In this document: piece after piece, positions 26,796-37,253 of the stretch
How the letters are laid out: each line of letters begins with the position of its first letter
Numbering within the stretch: position 1 is the stretch's first letter
Source of the DNA: Aliarcobacter butzleri
GTDB taxonomy: Bacteria > Campylobacterota > Campylobacteria > Campylobacterales > Arcobacteraceae
Length of the DNA stretch: 64,000 nt
Assembly (NCBI RefSeq): GCF_900187115.1
Contig: NZ_LT906455.1
Span: 620,001 to 684,000, forward strand
Direction of reading: 5' to 3'
Translations under genes and position numbers: made by a program
The notes under the pieces: model-generated
Database searches by the model: none
Told to the model about the DNA's origin: nothing
Seen by the model: the letters and a program-made list of their open reading frames with translations, nothing else

Positions 26796-27863
26796 ATGAG
26801 TATATTAAGCAAGTACATTTTAAAAAAATATTTAATTAACTTTATAATAGTTTTAATTTCATTAGAACTTTTTTTTGTTGGAATAGATTATTTACAAAAT
26901 TTTAAAAATATTCCTGCTTCTGCAAACTTACAGTTACTTTATATTTTATATAATAGCTTTTTTACTTTAACTTTAGCCTTGCCTTTATCGATAGTTTTTG
27001 GCTGGATTGTAACTTTAGTTTTATTTATTAAAAATAATGAATTTGTAGCTTTTAATGCGCTTGGTGCAACAAGAAAAAATATTTTTATGCCAGTTGTTAT
27101 TGTCTCAATATCTTTATTAATTACTTTGATTTTTTTACAAATGACACCGTTAGCTTACTCTTACGAACAAAAAAGAAAAATATTAAATGATGAATATTTC
27201 TCAAATACAAAAAGTGATATTTTTTTAAAATATAATGAATACTATGTATATTTTCAAAAATTATTACCTTTAGAAAAAAAGGCAGAAAACATTCATATTT
27301 ACAAAGTTAAGGGCGATAATTTAGTTGAAACAATTATTGGTGAAAAAGCATACTTTCAAAATGATAAATGGTATGTTGTTGATGTAAAAGTTATAAATAA
27401 ACCTGAAAATATAGATATTAATAACTCAAAACTTGATGTTAGATATGAAAAATTTTTACATACATTAGAAGGTTTTAAACCAAAAATTTTAGATAATGTA
27501 TATGAAAGTAAATCAGATTTTTCTATTATGGATGCAGTATCAGCTTTAATTTTATTAAAAGATCAAGGCATGAATACTCAAAAAATAAGAACTATTTTAT
27601 ATAATCAATTAATTATTCCATTTTTTGTAATTCCTATCCTTATTTTAGTCTATTCATTTGCTTCATTAAATAGTAGATTTTTTAATATGGCAAAATTTGT
27701 ATCCTTTTCAATTTTTGGAACATTGATTGTATGGGGATTTTTCTTTTTAGTATTTAGACTTACAAGTTCTGGTACTGTTATTCCTGAAATATCTATGCTT
27801 TTAACTATGTTTATTTGGGTAATTTTTTCTATTTACTTTTATAATAAAAAGATAAATTCTTAA
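26796..27863 (+). CDS. LptF/LptG-family lipopolysaccharide export permease
   Basis: Inner membrane permease of 355 residues that would work with LptB and LptC to extract lipopolysaccharide toward the outer membrane. It has the family layout: three N-terminal helices (segments near 14-33, 55-80 and 100-122 with LPLSIVFGWIVTLV), NNEFVAFNALGATRKNI (the coupling-helix region), a periplasmic beta-jellyroll of about 130 residues and three C-terminal helices (IIPFFVIPILILVY...). LptF and LptG cannot be told apart with certainty by eye; LptG is my preference. It starts two bases after pth. Confidence 0.88.
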   Translation: MSILSKYILKKYLINFIIVLISLELFFVGIDYLQNFKNIPASANLQLLYILYNSFFTLTLALPLSIVFGWIVTLVLFIKNNEFVAFNALGATRKNIFMPVVIVSISLLITLIFLQMTPLAYSYEQKRKILNDEYFSNTKSDIFLKYNEYYVYFQKLLPLEKKAENIHIYKVKGDNLVETIIGEKAYFQNDKWYVVDVKVINKPENIDINNSKLDVRYEKFLHTLEGFKPKILDNVYESKSDFSIMDAVSALILLKDQGMNTQKIRTILYNQLIIPFFVIPILILVYSFASLNSRFFNMAKFVSFSIFGTLIVWGFFFLVFRLTSSGTVIPEISMLLTMFIWVIFSIYFYNKKINS

Positions 27864-27876
27864 AAGGCTAAAAAAT

Positions 27877-28323
27877 ATGGCATCTTTGGTTAAAGCTTAT
27901 GGAATCGTTCCTTATTATGTAAAAGGGGATGATATAAAGATATTATTGTGCAAATCTGTAGCAAGTAAAGATAGATGGGGCTGCTTAAAAGGTACAAAAA
28001 CTAGAAATGAAACTGCATATGAGTGTGCAAAAAGAGAATTCTTTGAAGAGAGTTCAATAAGTGTTGATGTCGCACTATTTGAAGAGTATTTTGAACAATT
28101 AAATGATGATAAAGATGTTGGAGTTTGGTTAGTAAATTTTAAAAATATAGAAAATATAGAAAAATATTTTATAAATGATACTTTAAAAGAACAATATTTA
28201 TCTTGGGAAAATTCAAAAGTAAAATTCTTTTCTTTAAATAATCTTCCTAAAATAAAAAAGAAACAGCAAGATTTAATAAATGAAATTAAGGATTTTTTGA
28301 AAAGTAAGAATCTACACCATTAG
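27877..28323 (+). CDS. Nudix hydrolase
   Basis: A 148-residue Nudix protein. The Nudix box runs GTKTRNETAYECAKREFFEESS: the glycine, the first glutamate and REFFEE are all in place, but the glycine near the end of the consensus is serine here. The N-terminus (KAYGIVPYYVKGDDIKILLC) is the usual first beta-strand region of small diadenosine polyphosphate or nucleotide hydrolases; the substrate cannot be fixed. It is 13 bases after the permease gene and its last 38 bases overlap the convergent amidase gene. Confidence 0.85.
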   Translation: MASLVKAYGIVPYYVKGDDIKILLCKSVASKDRWGCLKGTKTRNETAYECAKREFFEESSISVDVALFEEYFEQLNDDKDVGVWLVNFKNIENIEKYFINDTLKEQYLSWENSKVKFFSLNNLPKIKKKQQDLINEIKDFLKSKNLHH

Positions 28324-29746
28324 CAATACCATTTGCTAAAAGTTGTTGATAATCTTTTTCATAAAGTCTTCTACTCTCTTCAGGGTGAGAAATAAATCCA
28401 ACTTCTATTAAAATTGATGGCATTTGAGCTCCAACTAAAACCCAAAAAGGTCCTTCTTTTACTCCTGAATCATTTACATCTTTATACTTTGTTCTAGCTG
28501 CTTGTAACAAACCAGATTGAACATCTATTGCAAACTTATGAGAAGCTGTTATTCTTGGACGATTAAGGCTTTCTAAAAATGCACTTTTTGATGATTCATT
28601 CATCTCTCTAATATCATCTTTATTTTCTAAAGCAGCAACTTTTTTTGCTCTTTCACTTCTAGCAGGACTTAAGAAAAATGTCTCAATACCGCTTGTACTA
28701 TTCGCTTTTTCTTTTGGCATAGAGTTTGTGTGAATAGAGATGAAAAGGTCTGCATTTTTTTCATTTGCTAAAACTGTTCTATCCATAACTTTAATAAAAA
28801 CGTCTGTACTTCTTGTAAGATATACTTTGTAACCTCTTTGTTTTAAAATTGATTCTAAATATTTTGCTACATTTAAATTTATAACTTTTTCATATCTTTT
28901 ATTTGGTCCTACTGCACCAACATCATCACCACCATGACCAGCATCTATAACTATAGTTTTATTTATACTATTTTTTGGAGTTGTAACTTTTGTGGGAGTT
29001 GTTGTTTTAGTAGTTACTTCAGAATTTTGTTTTGAATTTGTTTTATTTTGAGATGAAGTTTGTTTAGGTTCATTTTTTATTTCTTGTTTAGAAACTTTTT
29101 TATTTGAGCTATTTCCATTTACTATTATTATAATTTGTCTTTTACTTATTGTATATGTTATATTTGGGCTTGTTTTATTAGAAAAAACAATTCTTAAAAC
29201 ATTTGGTTGATTTTGTCCTACAACAATATTTTCGACTTCATCTAATGATAATTTTGTATTAACAGCATCTTTAAAATAACCATTTATATCAAAAACATCT
29301 CTATAAGATGGGTTAGGATTTAGTTTAAAGTATTTCACATCGTTCTGGCTAATATCAACATTAAAATCAATTACAACTGTGTTATTTGAAGTATAAACAG
29401 ATTTTATAGAATATAAAACATTTTGTGAGTTTTTTTTCTCTTCAGATTTTGTTTGTGATTGTACATTTTGAGTTTGATTTGATTTTGTACTATTCTTTGT
29501 AATAGGTTTCCCTAAATTTTTAGATCTTAAAACTTCAAGTTTTTTTTCATCAGGACGAGTATCTTTTTTTAGTTTTTTACCTAAATCTATGATTTTTTGT
29601 AGTTCTGTTATTTTTTCATCATCATTATCTTTTAGTGATGCTTTTAGAAAATCTATTTTTGCATCACGGTACTGCTGCTCAAGACTAGTATTAGCCGCTG
29701 AGAAGAGTAAATTAAAAGAAAAGATAAGGAGAAAAAAAAATCTCAA
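28286..29746 (-). CDS. N-acetylmuramoyl-L-alanine amidase (AmiC type)
   Basis: Periplasmic zinc amidase of 486 residues that cuts the peptide from peptidoglycan glycan strands during cell separation. It has a signal peptide (RFFFLLIFSFNLLFSA), an AMIN domain at about 110-210 for envelope targeting, a Thr/Lys/Gln-rich linker, and an Amidase_3 domain (264-480) with zinc ligands H271 (DAGHGG), E286 and H339 (SIHTN) and the catalytic E448 (IEVGF). The start is TTG with GGAGAG in the end of the preceding gene. It is the last gene of the long minus-strand run. Confidence 0.92.
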   Translation of the reverse strand: MRFFFLLIFSFNLLFSAANTSLEQQYRDAKIDFLKASLKDNDDEKITELQKIIDLGKKLKKDTRPDEKKLEVLRSKNLGKPITKNSTKSNQTQNVQSQTKSEEKKNSQNVLYSIKSVYTSNNTVVIDFNVDISQNDVKYFKLNPNPSYRDVFDINGYFKDAVNTKLSLDEVENIVVGQNQPNVLRIVFSNKTSPNITYTISKRQIIIIVNGNSSNKKVSKQEIKNEPKQTSSQNKTNSKQNSEVTTKTTTPTKVTTPKNSINKTIVIDAGHGGDDVGAVGPNKRYEKVINLNVAKYLESILKQRGYKVYLTRSTDVFIKVMDRTVLANEKNADLFISIHTNSMPKEKANSTSGIETFFLSPARSERAKKVAALENKDDIREMNESSKSAFLESLNRPRITASHKFAIDVQSGLLQAARTKYKDVNDSGVKEGPFWVLVGAQMPSILIEVGFISHPEESRRLYEKDYQQLLANGIANGVDSYFSKNP

Positions 29747-29751
29747 AATTT

Positions 29752-30831
29752 TTACTCTCCTTTAACTAATTTTTCCATTAGTTCTTTTACAGAAATTATT
29801 TTATCTATTTTATAGCCATTTGAACCAGAAAAGAATAAACCAGTTTCAACATCACCTTGATATGCTGCACCCAATCTATCTGCTATACAGTAACCAACGA
29901 TTTTTGCTTCATGTCCTCTGTTACAAGGTGCAACACAATTAGAAACACATTGAACTTTTGGAGCTGTGTGGTTTTCTATTGAAAATTGTAGATTTGTTCT
30001 AACTCCTCGTGCTGGAAGACCAACCGGAGATTTCATTAGTTGAATATCATCTTTTTTTGCGTTTAATAAAACTTGTTTAAATTTTGCATCTGCATCACAT
30101 TCAAATGTTCCTATAAATCTAGTTGCCATTTGAACACCAACACAACCAAGACCTAAGAATTTATCAATATCTTTTTTGTCCCAAATTCCACCAGCTGCAA
30201 TAACTGGAATATCTCCCCAATTTTTAGCTTCTTCAATAACAGGAGGAACAATATTTTCTAATTGAAACTCTTCTTTATAACAATCTTCATACTTAAATCC
30301 TTGATGCCCACCACTTAAAGGTCCTTCAACGATTACTGCATCAGGAATTTTATTGTATCTTTGCCATTTTTTACAAATAAGTTTTAAAGCTCTTGCGCTT
30401 GAAACAATTGGAACAAGTGCAACGTCTGGAAAATCTTTTGTAAATTCAGGCATATTTGTAGGAATTCCAGCTCCTGTAATTATGATATTTGCTCCTGCTT
30501 CACAAGCATCTTTTACTACTCTTCCATAATCATTTATTGCATATAAAATATTACATGCTAGAGGAAGTTTTCCACAGATTTTTCTTGCATTATCAAAAAT
30601 CTCTTTTAATGCATCTTTACTATAAAAGTTTATTACATCTTTAGGTTTATCTCTTTTTGTAATTATGTGAACTTTTTCACTTAAATTTTTGTAATAACCA
30701 GTACCAACAGCAGAGATTACACCAAGACCACCTTCTAAACTAACAGTTCCAGCTAATTGATCCCAACTTATTCCTACACCCATTCCACCTTGAATAATTG
30801 GATGCCTTATTTCATATTTTCCTATTTTCAC
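29752..30831 (-). CDS. Nitronate monooxygenase-family flavoprotein
   Basis: A 359-residue FMN-dependent TIM-barrel protein of the 2-nitropropane dioxygenase/nitronate monooxygenase family. Family features include PIIQGGMGVGIS at the start, GAGIPTNMPEF, VEGPLSGGHQGF, PVIAAGGIWDKKD and GVQMATRFIGT. A cluster of cysteines (VQCVSNCVAPCNRG, plus C near 316) occurs near the C-terminus, as in many anaerobe-type members. Its real substrate is uncertain; relatives act on nitronates or as FabK-like enoyl reductases. The start is GTG with AAGGG upstream. It lies between tyrS and the amidase gene. Confidence 0.85.
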   Translation of the reverse strand: MKIGKYEIRHPIIQGGMGVGISWDQLAGTVSLEGGLGVISAVGTGYYKNLSEKVHIITKRDKPKDVINFYSKDALKEIFDNARKICGKLPLACNILYAINDYGRVVKDACEAGANIIITGAGIPTNMPEFTKDFPDVALVPIVSSARALKLICKKWQRYNKIPDAVIVEGPLSGGHQGFKYEDCYKEEFQLENIVPPVIEEAKNWGDIPVIAAGGIWDKKDIDKFLGLGCVGVQMATRFIGTFECDADAKFKQVLLNAKKDDIQLMKSPVGLPARGVRTNLQFSIENHTAPKVQCVSNCVAPCNRGHEAKIVGYCIADRLGAAYQGDVETGLFFSGSNGYKIDKIISVKELMEKLVKGE

Positions 30832-30843
30832 AATTAGCCCTTC

Positions 30844-32052
30844 TTATTTTATTAATATCTTAGCGAAACTTTTTTTACCTTTTTGTAAAATATATTCACC
30901 TTTTTCTAAAATTAGTTTATCATCATTTATTTTTTCTTGATTTATAGAAACTGCATTTGCTTTAATATCTCGTCTTGCTTGAGAAGTTGAATCTACTAAT
31001 TTTGAATCAACTAAAGCTTGACAAATCCAAATCTCTTTTTCAAAGTGAAACTCTTCTATCTCTGTTGGAATATCTTTTTTTGCAAATACTTTTTCAAATT
31101 CATCTTTAGCTTTTTCTCCAAATCCTGCTCCATGAAATCTATCAACAATTTCCATTGCAAGTTCTTCTTTTACTTTTTTAGGATGTTTTGAACCATTTTC
31201 TACATTAATTTTTAATTCTTCAATCTCTTTTAAAGATTTTGATGAAAGTAGTTCATAATATCTCCACATAAGTTCATCAGAAATTGATAAAATCTTTCCA
31301 AACATATCAAAAGGTTCATCTGTAACACCAATATAGTTACCTAAAGATTTAGACATTTTTTGAACACCATCCAATCCTTCTAAAATTGGCATCATTAAAA
31401 CAGCTTGTTGCTTTTTAGAGTTATATGCTTTTTGTAAAGTTCTTCCCATTAATAAATTGAATTTTTGGTCTGTTCCACCTAACTCAACATCTGAATTTAA
31501 TGCAATTGAATCATACCCTTGAAGTAATGGATATAAAAATTCACTTACTGCTATTGGAGTATTTGAACTATATCTTTTTGAAAAATCATCTCGTTCTAAC
31601 ATTCTAGCAACTGTTAAATTTGAAGCTAAAGCTATAAGTCCAGCAGTTCCTAATTCATTTAACCATGAGCTATTAAATACTACTTGTGTTTTATTTTCAT
31701 CTAAAATTTTAAATACTTGTTGTTTATATGTTTCTGCATTATTTAAAACTTGTTCTCTACTTAATACTTTTCTAGTTTCACTTTTTCCTGTTGGATCACC
31801 AATTGTTGCAGTAAAGTCACCAATTAAAAACTGTACAATTCCACCAAATTTTTGGAAAAGTGCAAGCTTTTGAATTAAAACTGTATGTCCTAAGTGAATA
31901 TCTGGTGCAGTTGGATCAAATCCTGCTTTTACATAAAAATTTTCACCAGTTTCAAAATATCTTTTTATTAATTTTTCTATTGCTTCAAAATCGATAATTT
32001 CTGCAACTCCTCTTTTTATCTCATTTAATGCTTCTAAAACTCTATTATCCAT
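30844..32052 (-). CDS. tyrS: Tyrosyl-tRNA synthetase
   Basis: Class I aminoacyl-tRNA synthetase of 402 residues. It has the HIGH signature as HLGHT with [13 protein letters not shown] before it, the tyrosine-binding [10 protein letters not shown], the KMSKS loop as KMSKSLGN, and a C-terminal S4 domain ([20 protein letters not shown]) for tRNA binding. This long form without the extended insert fits the TyrZ-like group found in many Proteobacteria. It sits 18 bases downstream of spoT. Confidence 0.97.
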   Translation of the reverse strand: MDNRVLEALNEIKRGVAEIIDFEAIEKLIKRYFETGENFYVKAGFDPTAPDIHLGHTVLIQKLALFQKFGGIVQFLIGDFTATIGDPTGKSETRKVLSREQVLNNAETYKQQVFKILDENKTQVVFNSSWLNELGTAGLIALASNLTVARMLERDDFSKRYSSNTPIAVSEFLYPLLQGYDSIALNSDVELGGTDQKFNLLMGRTLQKAYNSKKQQAVLMMPILEGLDGVQKMSKSLGNYIGVTDEPFDMFGKILSISDELMWRYYELLSSKSLKEIEELKINVENGSKHPKKVKEELAMEIVDRFHGAGFGEKAKDEFEKVFAKKDIPTEIEEFHFEKEIWICQALVDSKLVDSTSQARRDIKANAVSINQEKINDDKLILEKGEYILQKGKKSFAKILIK

Positions 32053-32070
32053 TGTTTTTTAACCTTTAAA

Positions 32071-34215
32071 TTATTTGTTATAAGCATCTTTTTTTGAAAA
32101 GAACTCTATAACTTTTATTCTTTTTTCTACAATTTTTTTTACTTCATCAATATTTGATTTATTTGTTTCAAACTCTATTTCACAGTATTGAATATATGTA
32201 TGCTTTTGTCTTCCAAATGATACTCCCAAAATATAAAACTCATTTTGAGAAAGATAAGTGAATATTCTTGCTAATTCACCTCTAGTATTTGGGATACTTA
32301 TTAGCATTTTGTACTGATAAACACTATTTTTAGTCCATGTACAAAAGAGCATTTGTTGATTTGTTTTTATTCTATTGTAAGCTTTATCACACATTTTGTG
32401 ATGAATAATGGCTTCGTGACCATTTCTAAACGCAACAATATCATCTCCAAATTTTGGATGACAACAATGGTCAAATGATACAGAATTTATACTGAAATTA
32501 GAGTATATTAGCATATTATCAAATTTAAATTCTTTTATTTTACTTGTTAAAATTTTAAATCTAGCCATCAAACCTTTATCTTTTGCTATCTTTTTTTCAA
32601 GTAATAATTTTGTGTGTTTAAAAAAGCTTAAGACAGTTGGAACTTTATATAAATTTCCAATAGGAAAAGTGTCAGTTATACTTTCATAATATCTTGAAAA
32701 AACAGTATTTATTATATTTTTCCCTGATAATTCATCTATCTCTTTTTGTCTTTGAGTACAAAGTATTTTTATCTGTTTTTTTGCTCTTGAAGTTTTTACC
32801 ATTTCCATCCAAGAACATCTTACAACCACTTCTTCTCCAAGTTCAATTTGCACGATATCTGTACTTTTTAAAACAGTTAATAGAGGTTTTTTAATTTTAT
32901 TTATATAACAAGAAATAGCTTTTTTACCTATGTTTGTATGTACTGCAAAAGCAAAGTCATAAGCAGTTGAACCAACAGGAAGAATAAAAACTTCACCTTT
33001 TGGTGAATATACTATTATTTCATCATTAAATAAATTTTCTTTTGCATCAGCGTAAAATTCTTCGATATTTTCATTTGAAAATTCTAGTGATTTTAACCAA
33101 TTAAGATTTGTTGAGTTTTTCACACCAGATTTATATTGCCAATGAGCCGCAATTCCATATTCTGCAACGCTATTCATATCAAATGAACGAATTTGTATTT
33201 CATAAATTTTAGAGTTATAAAATACTGTTGTATGAATTGTTTGATAACCATTTTCTTTAGGTGTTGCAATATAATCTTTAAATCTTGAAACTAAAGGTTT
33301 AAATTCAAGATGCATAAATCCTAAAACTTTATAACAATCTATTGGAGTTTCAACTAAAATTCTAATAGCAAAAAGGTCTAAAACTTCGTCAATAGAAATA
33401 CCTTTTCTTTGCATTTTTAAGTAGATTGAGTAATGGTGTTTTATTCTTGAGTAAATTTTTATTTTGTCTGCTTCAAAGCCATTTTTTTCTAAAAGATTTT
33501 TTGTTGTTGCTATAAAATTATTAAAGCTAAGTTGCATAGAGTGTTCATGTTGCTTTAAAAAATCGTCAATTTTTTTGTATTCATCAGGGTAAATATAAAA
33601 AAATGCTAAATCTTCAAGTTCATTTTTTAAAGTTGAAATTCCTAGTCTATTTGCAATAGGAACATAAACTACTAAAGTTTCTTCAGCTATTCTTCTTTGT
33701 TTATGGTCTGGTAAAACACTAAGTGTTAGCATATTATGAAGTCTATCACAAAGTTTTACTATTAAAACTCTTGCATCATCAATAGACGCAATTAACATTT
33801 TTCTAAAAGTTAAAGCTGAAGAGATTATTTTTGAGTTAGTTGCATCTTTGGGAGTTACAAATTCGTGTTCTCGTATTTCAACTATTTTTGTAAGACCATC
33901 AACCATATGGGCTATATCGCTACCCCATTTGTCTTTTACAAAATCTAAAGTGTAAGAAGTGTCTTCTACAACATCATGAAGTAGGGCAGTTGCAATAACT
34001 GCTTCATCTTTTGAAAAACTAGCAGTTACACAAGCAACCAATATTGGATGAACACAGTAAGGTTCACCGCTTTTTCTAAATTGACCTTCATGTGCTTCTA
34101 TTATAAAATTTATTATTTCATAAAGTTTTGGTGAAATATCAATCAGAGTTTTTAATTTGTTTATAGCATCTTCAACACTGTTTATATGTTGAATTTCTTT
34201 AAAAAATTGATTCAT
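32071..34215 (-). CDS. spoT: Bifunctional (p)ppGpp synthetase/hydrolase
   Basis: RelA/SpoT homologue of 714 residues, probably the only long alarmone enzyme, as in other Campylobacterota. The hydrolase HD domain is intact, with H56, H80-D81 and E84-D85 in HDVVEDT. The synthetase domain follows (SRIKHHYSIYLKMQRKG, DLFAIRILV, RFKDYIATPKENGYQTIHT), then TGS (SPKGEVFILPVGSTAYDFAF) and a C-terminal ACT-like domain (PNTRGELARIFTYLSQ). Both activities should therefore be present. It is 33 bases downstream of rpoZ. Confidence 0.96.
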   Translation of the reverse strand: MNQFFKEIQHINSVEDAINKLKTLIDISPKLYEIINFIIEAHEGQFRKSGEPYCVHPILVACVTASFSKDEAVIATALLHDVVEDTSYTLDFVKDKWGSDIAHMVDGLTKIVEIREHEFVTPKDATNSKIISSALTFRKMLIASIDDARVLIVKLCDRLHNMLTLSVLPDHKQRRIAEETLVVYVPIANRLGISTLKNELEDLAFFYIYPDEYKKIDDFLKQHEHSMQLSFNNFIATTKNLLEKNGFEADKIKIYSRIKHHYSIYLKMQRKGISIDEVLDLFAIRILVETPIDCYKVLGFMHLEFKPLVSRFKDYIATPKENGYQTIHTTVFYNSKIYEIQIRSFDMNSVAEYGIAAHWQYKSGVKNSTNLNWLKSLEFSNENIEEFYADAKENLFNDEIIVYSPKGEVFILPVGSTAYDFAFAVHTNIGKKAISCYINKIKKPLLTVLKSTDIVQIELGEEVVVRCSWMEMVKTSRAKKQIKILCTQRQKEIDELSGKNIINTVFSRYYESITDTFPIGNLYKVPTVLSFFKHTKLLLEKKIAKDKGLMARFKILTSKIKEFKFDNMLIYSNFSINSVSFDHCCHPKFGDDIVAFRNGHEAIIHHKMCDKAYNRIKTNQQMLFCTWTKNSVYQYKMLISIPNTRGELARIFTYLSQNEFYILGVSFGRQKHTYIQYCEIEFETNKSNIDEVKKIVEKRIKVIEFFSKKDAYNK

Positions 34216-34248
34216 AAATTTTCAGATAAAAATATTAAATTAGCAAAC

Positions 34249-34467
34249 TTATTTTTTATCAACTAAACCTTCAATTTTTAAAAGACCAGCAGCAATTTCA
34301 TCTATTGCGATATCTGTATATTTCATTTTTTGAGTGTTTTGCTCTAAAAGTGGTTTTGCACCTTTACTTAATTCATCTGCTCTTTGACCTACTGCAATTG
34401 CTAAAATATATCTATCATTGTCAACTTGTTTTAAAGCTTTTGAAATTCTTTCTTCTAATCTAATCAT
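34249..34467 (-). CDS. rpoZ: RNA polymerase omega subunit
   Basis: A 72-residue protein with the omega core: MIRLEERISKAL, DRYILAIAVGQRADELSKG and the assembly motif around EIAAGLLKIEG. It helps fold and assemble the beta-prime subunit and forms part of a ppGpp site on RNA polymerase in Proteobacteria. Its placement just before spoT, the ppGpp enzyme, is a widely conserved arrangement. Confidence 0.94.
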   Translation of the reverse strand: MIRLEERISKALKQVDNDRYILAIAVGQRADELSKGAKPLLEQNTQKMKYTDIAIDEIAAGLLKIEGLVDKK

Positions 34468-34489
34468 AATTTTTCCTTTAATTAAATAT

Positions 34490-35197
<708 letters not shown>

Positions 35198-35253
35198 CTA
35201 CTTTTTTCCTTCAATAATTTTTGGATTTTATCTAAAAAAGTATTAACAAAAAC

Positions 35254-36321
35254 TTAGCTTAATGCCCATTCATAAAAAGGAGTAGCAATTATTTTGATTT
35301 TTGGGTCAGAAATTTTTTCATTATTTGAAATAGTGATTATATTAATTTCTTCAATATCAAATTCAAGTGCATTTTTTATAATCTTTTTGATTAAAGAGGC
35401 ATTTAAAAATGAGTTAAAAAAAGGAATAGATATAATGGCAAGTTTTTTTGATTTTATATAAAAATCAATATTATCAAGATAGTAAATATCTTCATATTTA
35501 TTGATTAATTCCAAAAAAATCATATTTGAAAATTCATTTTTAAATTTTTTTGTGTGAGTAATCGATTTAAAAAATGAAAAATTGTAACAAAAAATTTTTT
35601 TAGCAGATTTTTCTTGGTTATATTTTGGTAAAAAATATATTATTTTATTCTCTTCAAAATTTTTGCAAACTTCATAGAATTTATCTTTTGAAACTTTTAT
35701 TTTAGTTTTCAAAGAGTTAAATAATTGAAAAAGAGACTTCTTTTCGTCAATATTTTCTATTATTATTTTTAGTATTTCATAAATTGTTTCATCTTTACAA
35801 GATAATTTTATAATTTCTTGTAATCTATGGATTTTTTTGTATTCATCTAAATGGATAATTTCAGGTAGATTACCAAATTTAAGATAGTTATTAAAGCTTT
35901 GAGTGATATTTTGGTATTTATTATCATGAAGTAAATATTCTTCAAAATCTAAAGCTGTTAGATTTATAGTTTCAAAACCTTGAATCTCTTTTGGATACAT
36001 TGTTGATATTATAATGTTTTCACATTTAGGAATCAAAAATTGGAAGTCAAAATTTTCTAAAACTAGAGTTTTAATTTGGTTATTTTTTATAAATTCTTCT
36101 AAGTCATGTGATGTTAAGTTTTCATCATTTCTTAAATCAGAAAAGTCAATATACAGATACTCTTCACTTTTAAAATTTGATAAGAAATCATAAATTAAGA
36201 AACTTTTACCAGTTTTGGGAGCACCATATAGTATGGTTTTTGGATTTGTAATTTTTACTTTTCTTTCAATAAAATTTATTTTAGAAAAGTGTATTTCATA
36301 ACAAGATTCTAAAATATTCAT
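35254..36321 (-). CDS. P-loop ATPase of unknown function (AAA-like)
   Basis: A 355-residue protein with Walker A GAPKTGKS at 33-40 and a probable Walker B TLVLENFD near 91-98, followed by a helical region and a C-terminal alpha/beta part (IDFYIKSKKLAIISIPF) that resembles the restriction-endonuclease-like DUF4143 end of AAA_14 ATPases. The overall layout suggests that family, which often fuses an AAA module to such a domain. No partner antitoxin or toxin is visible nearby. The ATG overlaps the pdxA stop (ATGA), so it is in the same transcript. Confidence 0.7.
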   Translation of the reverse strand: MNILESCYEIHFSKINFIERKVKITNPKTILYGAPKTGKSFLIYDFLSNFKSEEYLYIDFSDLRNDENLTSHDLEEFIKNNQIKTLVLENFDFQFLIPKCENIIISTMYPKEIQGFETINLTALDFEEYLLHDNKYQNITQSFNNYLKFGNLPEIIHLDEYKKIHRLQEIIKLSCKDETIYEILKIIIENIDEKKSLFQLFNSLKTKIKVSKDKFYEVCKNFEENKIIYFLPKYNQEKSAKKIFCYNFSFFKSITHTKKFKNEFSNMIFLELINKYEDIYYLDNIDFYIKSKKLAIISIPFFNSFLNASLIKKIIKNALEFDIEEINIITISNNEKISDPKIKIIATPFYEWALS

Positions 36322-37253
36322 TTTTTATTTTGTATTAAATTTATTGCTTCTTTTATTGCATTTATGTAACTTTGAGTGTTTACATTTTCATTTTTATAAG
36401 CTATATTAAATGCTGTTCCATGGTCAACAGAAGTTCTAATAATAGGTAAATTTAAACTTACATTAATGCTTTCTTCAAAATATAAAGCTTTTAAAGGAGC
36501 AAGTCCTTGATCATGATACATAGCAACAAAATATTTAAAGTTTTTTCTTGAAAGCGGTGAAAAAACAGTATCTGGAACCATTGGACCTTTGAAAATGTCT
36601 TTTTGAAAATATTTATTTGCTTTTTTTATTGCTTTAAATATTTCAACTTCTTCATCTCCTAAAACACCATTATCACTTGCATGCGGATTTAATCCAAGTA
36701 CAGCAATATTTTCAGATTTTACATTTTTATAAAAATCAATTAAAAACTTTGTTAAATCTTCTTCATTTATTTTTTTTGGAACTTTTTTTAATGCGATGTG
36801 TTCAGTGAAAAGCGCTACAAACATTTTTTCACATCCTAACATCATAATTGCATGTTTTCCAAAATAATCTCTTAAAACTTCAGTATGACCTTTGTATTTT
36901 ATATCTGCTTTATTCCAAGACTCTTTATTTATAGGAAGTGTACAAATAGCATCTACTTCTTTTTTATTAGCTAAATTTATTGCATCCATAAAAGAATTGA
37001 ATGAGTATTTCCCTGATTTTTTTGAAACTGTTCCAGGTTTGATTTCAAAATCACCTTTTGTTTTAAATAATTCAAAATTTTCTGGAATTCTTATTTTTAA
37101 TAAGCTTGAAGCTTGAGTTAGCATTTTATTATTTATACAATAAATTGGTTGGCAAATTTTAGAAATTTGATTATGACATTTTAGAGCAATTTCTATTCCA
37201 ATACCATTTAAATCACCAATGCTTATAGCTATTTTTGGTAATTCTTTAATCAT
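36318..37253 (-). CDS. pdxA: 4-hydroxythreonine-4-phosphate dehydrogenase
   Basis: PdxA oxidises 4-phosphohydroxy-L-threonine in the DXP-dependent route to pyridoxal phosphate. The 311-residue protein has the N-terminal ISIGDLNGIGIEI, the metal and substrate motif GHTEVLRDYF, NPHASDNG, and the catalytic YHDQGLAPLKA with its metal histidine, then RTSVDHGTAF. It overlaps pdxJ by eight bases, placing the two sequential pathway enzymes in one transcript. Confidence 0.95.
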   Translation of the reverse strand: MIKELPKIAISIGDLNGIGIEIALKCHNQISKICQPIYCINNKMLTQASSLLKIRIPENFELFKTKGDFEIKPGTVSKKSGKYSFNSFMDAINLANKKEVDAICTLPINKESWNKADIKYKGHTEVLRDYFGKHAIMMLGCEKMFVALFTEHIALKKVPKKINEEDLTKFLIDFYKNVKSENIAVLGLNPHASDNGVLGDEEVEIFKAIKKANKYFQKDIFKGPMVPDTVFSPLSRKNFKYFVAMYHDQGLAPLKALYFEESINVSLNLPIIRTSVDHGTAFNIAYKNENVNTQSYINAIKEAINLIQNKK

